From: Conus ventricosus
Taxonomy: Eukaryota > Mollusca > Gastropoda > Neogastropoda > Conidae
DNA: 64,000 bases
NCBI GenBank assembly: GCA_018398815.1
Contig: CM031601.1
Span: 12,749,319-12,813,318 of the forward strand
Direction: 5' to 3'
A program made the position numbers and the translations under genes. The notes under the pieces are model-generated. The model was not told the origin of the DNA, searched no databases, and worked only from the letters and a program-made list of their open reading frames with translations. Below, one piece after another: positions 54,023-64,000 of this stretch; positions within the stretch are counted from its first letter, which is position 1, and each line of letters starts with the position of its first letter.

Positions 54023-55075
54023 GTACTCCCAGTTGACCCTGAATACGTGGAGATATTCCATAATGAGGAAAAACCGTCTTGGGCTGGTGTAACCGTTAGT
54101 CATGGCTATTCTGGTAAACATCGGCATCATCTGTGACCTATAATGAACATACAAATTTTCAAAAAGATAGCCAAGAACTTTCTGAGATTTTCCATAAAGA
54201 AGAAAACCATTATGGGCCGTTAGTAACGGCTATAACGGTAAACTTAAATATTGGGCATAAATCCGTGACCTATTGTGAACATGCCTACAAGTTTTCCAGA
54301 AATATCGGCCACGTACTTTCTGAGATATTCCATGAAAAGAAAAAACCGTTAGGGGCCGTTATAGCCGTTATTAACGCTATAACGGTAAACTAAAACGTCG
54401 GGCATCATCTGTGACCCTTTAATGAACATACCTACAAATTTTCAAAGATCGACAACGTGCTTTCTGAGATATTCCATAAAGAAAAAAAACCCATTATGAG
54501 CCGTTATAGCCGTTAGTAAGGGTTTAAATAACGGTAAACTAAAACATCGGCATCATCCGTAACCCATAGTGAACATACCTGCTACTTTTCAAAGATCGGC
54601 GAAGTACTTCTGGGATGTTCCATAAAGAAGAAAAACCGTTACAGGCCGTTACAGCCGTTAGTAACGGCTATAACGTAAACAAAAACATCGGGCATCATCC
54701 GTGACCCATAATGAGCAACCTGCTAATTTTCACAAAGATCGGCCAAGTACTTTCTGAGATATTTCATGAAAAAGAAAAACCGTTCAGGCCAATTACACCC
54801 CGTTATTAACTTCTAAAAGCGGTAAACAAAACATCGAGCATTATTCGTGACCCATAATGGACATACCGGCTAATTTTTTTACAAAGATCGGTCAAGTACT
54901 TTCTGAATATTCCATAAAGAAGAAACCGTTACAGGCCTTTACTGCCGTTAGTAACGGTTATAACCGGGGAAACTAATGCATCGGGCATCATCCGTAACCC
55001 CCTAATGAACATACCTGCTAATTTTCACAAAGATCGGCCAAGTACTTTCTTACATATTCCATGAAGAAGATTAAA
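54023..55075. repeat. Satellite of about 147 bp, seven copies
   Basis: Seven diverged copies. Each contains GGCATCATCCGTGACCCATA, AATTTTCACAAAGATCGGCC, AAGTACTTTCTGAGATATTC and inverted GCCGTTA/TAACGGC motifs able to form a short hairpin. The array begins with GTACTCCCAGTT (54023-54034), the same end motif as the element at 47840-48364, but the matching right end is not found. The CR1-like LINE abuts its left side. Confidence 0.88.
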
Positions 55076-55324
55076 TTTGAAGCCCCCCAGGGTGGGGGTG
55101 AAGGCAACTTCAGCTTATTGCGCGGTTAAAAATCTTAACAGTTGTCTCTTTTCAGTGATGCACCTTAGGGGTAGGTGTTTGAAGCTGTCATTCTTTTGCA
55201 CTGACGTCAACTGAGAAGATTTAAGATATTATGCAATTCCATTTAACAGGTATTGAGGAAAATGCGCATCATAACCCAAAGGGAGACTAAGGCCAAAGGG
55301 GAATGACATGGATCACCGCCCAGG

Positions 55325-57720
55325 GAAAGGGACAAATCACAGCTCTTTGAGAAGAAATACATCACAGCTCTTTGAGAAGAAATACATCACAGCTCTTTGA
55401 GAAGAAACACCCATCGAGAAGGACACATCACAGTCCTTTGGGAAGAGACACATCAAAGACCTTTGGGAAGAGACACATCAAAGACCTTTGGGAAGAGACA
55501 CATTACAGCCCCTTTTGGAAATAGACACATCACAGTCCTTTGAAAGAGACACAAACACAGTCCTTTAGGAAGAAACACATCACGTCCTTTGGGAAGAAAC
55601 ACATCAACAGCCCTTTGGGAAGAGACACATCACAGTCCTTTGGGGGAAGGGGGAACACATCACAGTTTCCCTTTGGAAACCCAGGGAACATCAAAGACCT
55701 TTGGGAAGAGACATTACAGCCCTTTGGAAAATAGACACATCACAGTCCTTTGGAAAGAGACACATCACAGTCCTTTGGGAAGAGACACATCAAAGACTTT
55801 GGAAGAGACACATTACAGCCCTTTGGAATAGACACTTCACAGTCCTTTGGAAAGAGACATATCACAGTCCTTTGGGAAAAACACATCACAGTACTTCGGA
55901 AGAAACACATCACAGCCCTTTGGGAAGAGACACATCACAGTCCTTTGGGAAGAGACACATCACAGTTTCCCTTTTGGAAGAGACACATCACAGTCTTTGG
56001 AAAGAGACCACATCACAGTCCTTTGGGAAGAGACACATCACATCCCTTTGGGGAAAAGACACATCACAGTCCTATGGAAGACACATTACTCCCATTGGAA
56101 GAGACACATTACTGCCCATTGGGAAGAGACACATCCCAGCCCTTTGGAAAGAACACATCACAGTCCTTTGAGAGAGACACATCACAATCCTTTGGGAGGA
56201 GACACATTACAGTCCTTTGAAAGAGACATATCAAAGTCCTTTGGGAAGAGACACATTTCAGCCCTTTGGAAGAACACATCACAGTCCCCTTTGGGAAGAG
56301 ACACATCACAGTCCTTTGGAAGACACATCACAGTCTTTGGAAAGAGACACATCACAGTCCTTTGGGAAGAGACACATCACATCCCTTTGGGAAGAGACAC
56401 ATCACAGTCCTATGGAAGACACATTACTGCCCATTGGAAAGACACATTACTGCCCATTGGGAAGAGACACATCCCAGCCCTTTGGAAAGAGACACATCAC
56501 AGTCCTTTGGAAAGAGACACATCACAATCCTTTGGGAGGAGACACATTACAGTCCTTTAGGAAACAGACATATCAAAGACCTTTGGAAGAGACACATTAC
56601 AGCCCTTTGGGAAGAGACACATTACAGTCCTTTGGAAAGAGACACATCACAGTCCTTTGGGAACAGACACATCACAGCCCCTTTTGGGGAAAAGACACAT
56701 CACAGTCCTTTGGGAAAGACACATTACAGCCCTTTGGGAAGAGACACATCACAGTCCTTTGGAACAGCACATCACAGTCCTTTGGAACAGACACATCACA
56801 GTCCTTTGGGGAAAAGACACATTACAGCCCTTTGGAAAAGACACATCACAGCCCTTTGGAAAGAAGCATATCAAAGACCTTTGGGAAGAGACACATTACT
56901 GCCCATTGGGAAGAGACACATCACAGTCCTTTGGGAAGAGACACATCAGTCATTGGGAACAGACACATCACAGTCCTTTGGGAACAGACACATCCCGCCT
57001 TGGAAAGACACATCACAGGGCCTTTTGGGGAAAAGACACATATGCTCCTTTGGAAAGAGACACATCACAGCCCTTTGGAAAGAGACACATTACAGCCCTT
57101 TGGGAAGAGACACATCACAGTCTTTTGGGGAAAAGACACATCACAGTCCTTTGGAAAAGACACATCACAGTCCCTTTGGAAGCAAAACAGCACTAGTCCC
57201 TTTGGGAAGAGACACATTACTGCCCTTGAAGAGACACATTAACTGCCCATTGGAAGAGACCATTACTGCCCATTGGAAGCAACACATCACAAACTTTGGA
57301 AGAGACACATCACAGTCCCTTTGGAAAGAGACACATCACAGCCCTTTTGGAAGAGACACATCACAGTCCTTTGGAAAAAACACATTACTGCCCATTGGGA
57401 AGGGACACATCACAGTCCTTTGCTTTGGGAAGAGATACATCACAGCCCTTTGGGAAGAGACACATCACAGCCCTTTGTGAAAAGACACATCACAGTCCTT
57501 TGGGAAGACACATCACATCCCTTTGGGAAGATACACATCACAGCCCTTAGGGAAGAGACACATAACTGCTCAAAGGGAAGAGAGACATCACTGTCAAAGG
57601 AGAAGAGACACATCATAGCCCTTGATGAAAAGACACATCACAACCCTTTGGGAAGAGACAAGTCACAGCCCTTTGTGAAAAAACACATGATAGCCTAAGG
57701 GAAGGGTCACAGTCAAGGAA
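55325..57720. repeat. 25-bp minisatellite, 2.4 kb
   Basis: About 95 copies of GAAGAGACACATCACAGTCC + TTTGG with frequent one-base gains and losses and local variants (ATTACTGCCCATTGG, ATCAAAGACC). Long open frames (up to 404 codons) result from a unit free of stops in several frames. A more diverged continuation runs to about 58120. Confidence 0.95.
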
Positions 57721-58120
57721 AAGTCACGCATTACTGTGACTGCTCAAAGGCATGACCCAGATCCACGGGGACCGCATAGATTACACCCTGAGGGGAAAAT
57801 GCACATCATAAGCCCAAGGGAAAGACTTAACATGCCATAGCCCAAGAGAAAGACACATATCACACCTGAGACTGGACGACATACTTGGCATGCAAAGGAA
57901 AGGCACACATCACACCCTAAAGGAAAGATACATCACTGTGACAGCCTAAAGGGACAACACAGATTATGGCCTTATACAAAAACATATATTACAATCTAAG
58001 GGAAAGACATACATCACATTCTAAGGGAAAGCCACAGCACCACCCAAGGAGAAGTTGTAGACAACTGCCCAAAGAAAACACTCACATTACAGCTCAAAGC
58101 AAAACATACATTACAGCTGA

Positions 58121-59808
58121 AGGAATACACACATCACATGTGTAAGAATATTCATACAGTTCCTTGAGCTGGTGTATGGAAGTTGTCTGACATTTTTCAA
58201 GCGATAGTTTCAACTTTTTAGCAATTTTATCTCCGCATTGTAATAGTAATGAAGATCATCGTGTGCAAGTGAGATTATACTGCTATTTCTTTCTATTATT
58301 TGTGATTGTTGGAATGAATTAAGCAACATACATCTTCCCGATTTGTTTGCTCGCTGCACTCAACTTTATCTTGAGCTGGCAGCAACACACTGTTATTCAT
58401 TTCTAGAATTTGTAATTGTTAGAATAAAACAACATACCTATTCTTTGCTTGTATGCCCCCCCCCCCCCCCCCCCCCTCCATTTTTCTTACTATTTTATTT
58501 ACAATTTTCTTTCATTTTTTTCATTTATTCTTTTTTTCAGTACTTTATACATGAGAGTGGGTAATATTTGAAAATGGGTACTGGTTTCCCTGATGCCCTC
58601 GGAAAGAGAGCTGGAGATTCTTATAGGCTCTATAATTATCATTGTGACTGTGACATATGGGAAGATGCTAGCACTTAAAGGTGATAATGGCTGTTTTCTT
58701 CAGAAAAACAGGTGTGATTTTTTAGGAAAATAGCAAAAAGATGCAGTTATTATCCTGAGGATCACCATTATTTTTCTGAGGGATTACAGCCATCTTCCAT
58801 TTCTGACGATATTAACAGTTTTGCTGTTTTACATTAGGATGAGTGAGGGTGCATAGGTTTAGATGGTTTTATTGACCTAGCAGAAAATGTTACTACTTTC
58901 TGTGCACAAATTACAGGATGTTAAGACTGTCAGCCATTTTTCTTTGCATGTAAGAGATCCCCAAGACAATCCTGTGAGCACTTGGCCATTCCTAGCCGTG
59001 CTTGCCACTAGGGTGTGCTAGGAAATGCTGGCCCTTGCCATGCAAATGAGAATTCTTGCCACCTTGCCTCTATGAAACACTTCTCTGGCTATAGTCACGA
59101 TTACCCCCTAACAGAAGATAATCCTTTGACAGAAAGGAATTTTCTAAGTTATTCATTAAGCTTCTTTCAATAAATAGATTATCTTCTCATATGGGGACTA
59201 AACGTGGGTATGACCATCTAACATAGGTTGGTTAAAACAAGTGCTTTCCACATCTGTCAAGTTTGGTCCATCTGATTATTACAGGTTTTCTGTCAGGGTT
59301 AGAGACTTTCCTTTTCCTCACTGGTAATGCTACAGCAGCAACGAATGCCTTTTCATCAGAATTTATGTTCCACTTGATAGGTTACCAACCCATACAGATA
59401 ATTCAGTGAATACACTGACTTTTGGAAGGAATGGGATCACAAGAGGGTTTGTTCAAGTTCTTAATTTATTTCCACATACATATATAAAGACAGAGCCTAT
59501 CTGTTTAATGAACATGATTTAGTACACAACACTGGTTTGAAAATTTTGTGCTGGCTGAATTCGACTCAAGTGAAAAAAGTTTATAAGCACATCATGATTT
59601 TTTTTAATTTCAAAAAGTGATCTCACTGATTATGCCTTTCTTCGGAAGGAAAAAAATTCAATAAAAAACAAGAATTTCTTTAACTTTTGTTTCTTTCAAT
59701 TTGTGTTCTCCCTGTGCATGCGTGTGTATATGTAAGTCTGTTTGTGCATGTTTGTGTTTATAAAACAAAAACCTATTTTGCCTTTGTTTCTTTCAATTTT
59801 AAATGCTG

Positions 59809-59839
<31 letters not shown>

Positions 59840-60129
59840 GTGTGTTTTGTGCGAGTTAGCCTCTGTGCTTCTGTGTGTGTGTATGCATGCGCTTGTTCAT
59901 GTGTGTGTGTGTGTGCATGTGTGTTTATGCATACGAAGTTGCTCTCACACATGTAACCACATTGTTAAGCGCATGAACGTTTCCTTTTGTACAGTTTATT
60001 GGTATTTTATAGTTACAAACGCATTTTAACTCAGCCAACAGAGTGAGTGAATTCTTTGATTTAGAGTCTGTTCACACTTGGTGGTATTAGACTTTAAAAT
60101 AAAAAAAAAAGCGAGGAGAAGGAGAGTGC
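58121..60129. other. Non-coding region with homopolymers and microsatellites
   Basis: Holds a C-run (58456-58477) and GT-rich repeats at about 59808-59850 and 59870-59930. No gene recognised. Confidence 0.5.
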
Positions 60130-60790
60130 TTATAAAAATCTATTAATTTGATGCATGGAAAACACATTTGCTATTTGCACAATTTCTGATTTGTGGGTTA
60201 TTGTTTTCATAGAATCATGTACAGTCACATCCATGATCGATTCTTTATATAATGAAGTTAATCTTGAACAATGAAAAAGAATACAGTCCACTGATAGAAG
60301 GCTTGAAGAATCGCATGCTACATTTTGGGAAAATTTGGTTCTCCACAAATTCAGTCGAAGCTTGTATATATTGAAGATGACAAATATCATGGACATGATA
60401 AGATTTCACACTTCTCTGGAAAGTGTTCACTGTTCACGCATTTTTCTAATAACGAATTAATTTCTTGAACATCAAGTTTTCAATTACTCTCATACCTGTG
60501 TTTTTCTTAATGCACCATCTTTAGCTAATTTATCTGCTGTTTCATTACCAGATATGCCACAGCATGATGGAATCCAGCAAAAAGATGATATCCCAGTTTG
60601 CTTCAGCATTATAACATGTATATAATATCTTATTTCAAAACGTAAATCTTTTCTTATTTTTGATTCTCAAAGTGGCAAGCTTTATAGCACTGACTTGGAA
60701 TCAATCTCAGAAAAGTATGTTATAGACACACATAAAAATCAACGCCATAAGAATAGCATACAGTTCTGCGGTAAATATGGAGAACCCTTT
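60130..60790 (-). pseudogene. LINE RNase H relic (I superclade)
   Basis: The minus strand reads, with frame changes and substitutions, through an RNase H: ELYAIL near 60740-60760, DSKSVLLSL near 60670-60700, then FCWIPSCCGISGNETADKLA near 60520-60590. The WIPSHxGIxGNExAD pattern is diagnostic. The neighbouring open stretch to 60130 (YIQASTEFVENQIF) may be the C-terminal tail. It differs in sequence from the LINE at 37776-43765. Confidence 0.65.
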
Positions 60791-61301
60791 CCCAAGAGAA
60801 AAGATCTACAAATCTTACAATGGAATCACAAAACTGGACCCTGCATATTATTCTAAAACCATCTTTACAGATGGTTTAGCCAGTAGACAACTACAAGAAG
60901 AGTTGCCGCTGCAATTTCCTTTAAAGAAAAAAAAAGAAATAACAACTTCCAACAATCAGTCATTGCAAAGCACTCCCAGTCCCAGTCTCTTTTTCTGTTT
61001 CTCTTTATTCATACAGCATTCAGTCATGCACAATCAGCCTTAAGACTGGCATGGATGCTAAAAACAATGCAATGACAAAAACAATCCATATAGAAAAAGG
61101 GGTTCTGGTTTGAAGCTCTCCCAGTGATATGAACAAACATAATACACACATTTCCGCTCTTTTTTTTTTTCACGTTCTACTGATGCGTCTGGAACGTGTT
61201 GCATATGTGCATGTAAGCAGAAAAGCTAGAAGATCCATGTGTAAATTGTTGTTTCATAAAAAAAACAAAAGCACCCCTCCCCTCCCAAAAATTATGTTTA
61301 C

Positions 61302-61324
61302 ACACACACACACACACACACACA
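61302..61324. repeat. (CA)n microsatellite
   Basis: A short CA tract. No other feature in the surrounding 60800-62500 could be assigned, apart from a short GT tract near 62119-62133. Confidence 0.85.
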
Positions 61325-62585
61325 GAACAAGACAAATCAGTTGCTAAGACAATGTTCCATTTCAAGTCTTAGATTTGGGAAACTCAACAAACAACCAGAA
61401 TGAAGATGAGAAAAAGCAAGTTTTACAACAGTTGCATCACTTAGATGAAACCAAGTCAACATAGGGACATAGATTAAGATAAGAAAAAGGCCCACCAAAA
61501 CCTGTCCACAAACAATAGTCATGATCACCTGAAATAACCCATAAGCTGGCCACACAAGTACCACAGATATCACTCCATTTCTTTCATCACCAAAGTTTCG
61601 CTTACGTGCACACTTGCAAACACACTGATACAAGCCATACATTACAGCACAGTTGCATATGAAAATAAGGGGACAAAATATATTTGGTTATGTACTTTAT
61701 ATTTTAATAAAGTAATGTTTTGTATGTTTGTTCCATTGCATATTTTTTTCCTACCTTAAAAAAAAAGTTCAATCACATGAAGGCATATGCATGTTATGGA
61801 GATGAAATAGTCTTCTGTTTGCTGAAATATTCACATGATCTTGACACATGTGCTTAAAAGAGAAATTGTACACTCAAAGAAACAAAGTGTGCACTGGAAT
61901 GTTGTAAATATAAAGGAGTCACTGAAGAAATCAAGACAGGCAAAGTGTTTTTTTTGGTACTATTTACAATTTCATGAAGAGCCAGTAAAATTACAGCAAA
62001 GTCTTGACATTTCCACAGAAACGGTGTTCTAAGCCATGATTACCAATGGTTCCGGACTAGACATGTATTACATGGGTCATGGCTTGTACCAGCTTGGCAC
62101 TGTATACTGAATTTAAGGTGTGTGTGTGTGTGTTTTAAATTTCTACAGTGAGCATATTAACAAGTCAGCGAGGAAAGACCAAAATTTGTTCATGAAGCAG
62201 GTAATTCATGGAGGAGTACTGACATATGTGCCATGGGGAAAAAAAAGAAAAGCAATGACATGTTTGAATAAAATATAGAATGTATTTTGTTCATGTGTTT
62301 TATTCTTTGTTCATTGAAATACCTAGATATGAAGAGCAGACATGAATAAAATTTGTTCACAGATAGGACAGACCAACAGCAGCACATATACCCTAAATTA
62401 CACTCTGGCAGTGCTTGCAACCCACAGCCTTTGGTGGCACTGTTCTTGAGAAGAATCCAAGCTGCCTTCTTCACACTGACCCAACTGTAGGTAGACGTCC
62501 ATCCATGTTGTCAGCTGCAAAGACTGTTGGTTACTTTCTTTCCATACACATTCACACTAGTGTACCATCCCTGCTGTACAATGCC

Positions 62586-62698
62586 CCCTCTAACACCCCC
62601 CCCCCCCCCCCAACACATATAACCAATAGTAAAACTGAAACATCGGGGGTGGGGGTGGGGGGGGGGGGGGGGGGGGGGGGGTGGGCGGGGGAGGGGAG
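62586..62698. repeat. C-run and G-run pair with quadruplex potential
   Basis: A C homopolymer (about 62596-62611) is followed by a G-rich tract (about 62645-62697) with more than six runs of at least four G. The two could pair with each other or form a quadruplex. Base-call accuracy is doubtful here. Confidence 0.85.
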
Positions 62699-62866
62699 CA
62701 GCTGGGACATAAAGTGGACATAGGTTTGTACACTTAGAAGGACAAGGTCATATGACACCAAACTTGCCAGTGGCAATGATAACACTGTGTGAACGCAAAC
62801 ATATTGTACATAAACGCATATTAAAGGAAAAGACAGGCAGATCAAACAATTCAGTCACATTGTTTC

Positions 62867-62872
62867 TTTATT
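62867..62872 (-). terminator. Poly(A) signal of the right-edge gene
   Basis: An AATAAA on the minus strand, 135 bp beyond the stop codon at 63007-63009. The first canonical signal after the stop. Confidence 0.6.
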
Positions 62873-63006
62873 TTTTTTGTATCCTGTGATGCTGTCTGCT
62901 CGCCACACCACTTCTCTCACTTACTATCACACATCACTGGGCACAATCCTCTCCACAAAAGACACTGTGGCCAACACTTTGTTTCTTTGTGGTCCAGTCA
63001 ACCCAG

Positions 63007-63345
63007 TCAAGACAAGGGCCCAAAGTAACTGGCATTGGAGCTGGTGCTGTACATGGCACGCTTCCGTTTGGGGACTTCCTTGTGGGCAACCTCCTCTGGC
63101 TCTTTGAAGGCCATCTCACCACTGCGTTTGGTGCGCTGAGTGGCTTTCTTGTCCCCATCACCTGAGCTGTTCCCATCCTCCGAACTGAGCTTCTCTGTCA
63201 GTCTGGTCCTGGAAGTGCGCTGGGGCTTCTTGTTCTCCACCGCTGTCAGAACCTTGCTGGAGGCTTTGCTGTTGGTGTCCGCATCATCGTTGGATTCGAC
63301 ATTGAAGGTGCTGTTCAGTGCACTGTTGCTGCTGCTGGTCACCGT
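63007..63345 (-). CDS. Terminal coding exon of an unrecognised gene
   Basis: The acceptor is ATGTTTCCAG and the frame ends at TGA (63007-63009), giving 112 residues. The sequence is Ser/Thr/Asn-rich (TSSSNSALNSTFNVES), then Lys/Arg-rich with patches KRSGEMAFKEPEE and EVPKRKRAMYSTSSN, ending ASYFGPLS. The KRKR cluster could be a nuclear localisation signal, and the tail looks unstructured. I do not recognise the family. Low-complexity basic tails of this kind occur in mitotic or chromatin proteins. It lies upstream of and in the same orientation as HMMR, but ends with its own stop and poly(A) signal, so it is a separate gene. Confidence 0.75.
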   Translation of the reverse strand, partial: TVTSSSNSALNSTFNVESNDDADTNSKASSKVLTAVENKKPQRTSRTRLTEKLSSEDGNSSGDGDKKATQRTKRSGEMAFKEPEEVAHKEVPKRKRAMYSTSSNASYFGPLS

Positions 63346-63983
63346 CTGGAAACATAGGCAAAAGTATTTAGTTTGTCTGATGAGAGTTGGAGTGATATCG
63401 CTTGATATAATGGGTTGAAAACAAAACATTGATGTCAGTCTCAACAGAGGACGTGTGTGTGTGTGTGCGCGTGTGTATGTGTATGAGATGTGCTTGCATT
63501 TTCTTTATGCTAAGCAGAGGAATAAAGCAATGTCCATGTTTAGTATCATTAATATTCATGCAGTTCATCCTAGAAAGTGACCACCTTCAGTCCAGAAGAA
63601 GTCATGTTGGTTGCACAGAATGACGAAACGTATTATATAAAAGTACAAGATATTTTCATCATATAAACTCTCTCTTCCTCTGTTCCAAGACCAGGTTTAT
63701 CCTTTTTCCAATAAGAATTCATAATAACTTTATAAAAATTAAATTAAAGAAAGAAAAAAAACTCGACCAGCTTTCCCATGCTCTCTCTCTCTCTCTCACA
63801 TGTGTGTACACACAAACTAAAAACTATATCATCAGCAATAACAATCAAAAAAAAAAAAAATGTAAGCAATGCATTTCACTCTTTTCACATGGAATCCAAG
63901 TTTCACTGGCTAATCATTCCATTCTTTCCTGCTTGATCAATGTTCACAGACATGGGTAAAACATCACTGATTCCAATACTCAC

Positions 63984-64000
63984 ACTGTCTGGTGTCTTGT
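63984..64000 (-). CDS. Penultimate coding exon of the right-edge gene, partial
   Basis: The last 17 bp of an exon encoding KTPDS, with donor GACAGT|GTGAGT. The phase joins in frame to the exon at 63007-63345. The rest lies beyond the window. Confidence 0.65.

Noticed and set aside
55540..57698. Open frames up to 404 codons (RDTSQSFGKRHITVLW-type repeats)
   Set aside because: They are products of the 25-bp minisatellite present in three frames at once, so not a selected coding sequence.

Overview
This window is animal nuclear DNA. One spliced gene covers most of it, its introns are packed with transposable elements and satellites, and there are no operons. The best guess for the source is a mollusc or related lophotrochozoan. 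That rests on DIRS, I/Nimb-like, CR1-like, Ginger and MULE elements side by side, long GT microsatellites, and an invertebrate-style HMMR gene. The taxon is an inference. HOST GENES. (1) The minus strand carries HMMR (RHAMM, hyaluronan-mediated motility receptor / spindle coiled-coil protein). I assembled 14 exons from 51695 down to 8541. Splice sites and phases agree throughout, apart from one apparent 1-nt frameshift in exon 11. The N-terminus is MSFPKAEVKRFNDYS. The 3' exons are not visible and probably lie left of the window. (2) The right edge (63007-64000, minus) holds the last two coding exons of an unrecognised gene with a basic C-terminal tail, followed by a poly(A) signal. LAYOUT. 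1-7.9 kb: a decayed minus-strand DIRS-like retrotransposon (gag, RT, RNase H, tyrosine recombinase). A 118-bp 5S rRNA sequence lies inside its RT, and a 1.56-kb hAT element splits a 406-bp tandem duplication in its 5' part. 8.5-37 kb: HMMR exons 14 to 2, with introns holding minisatellites (22, about 51 and 34 bp), a SINE, a solo-LTR-like insertion (26760-29003) and a three-level nest (Ginger 30837-34610, containing a SINE, containing a hAT). 37.8-43.8 kb: a full-length but decayed I/Nimb-like LINE with a 12-bp target duplication. 44-49 kb: old LINE and SINE remnants and a short inverted-repeat element. 49.1-51.3 kb: a very well preserved MULE transposon with terminal repeats, a target duplication, a PHD-like finger ORF and an uninterrupted FLYWCH/MULE transposase ORF, lying in HMMR intron 1 in the opposite orientation. 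51.65-51.8 kb: HMMR exon 1 and probable promoter. 52-54 kb: a 5'-truncated CR1-like LINE. 54-55.1 kb: a satellite of about 147 bp, related to the element at 47.8 kb. 55.3-58.1 kb: a 25-bp minisatellite. 58-63 kb: mostly non-coding, with an old LINE RNase H fragment. HOW IT FITS TOGETHER. The two host genes are only neighbours. Most of the rest is layered transposition into HMMR introns. Terminal repeats and target duplications could be read for seven insertions: MULE, Ginger, two hAT elements, a SINE, a LINE and an LTR-like element. This allows a relative insertion history. All family names come from motif recognition by eye, with no database search.
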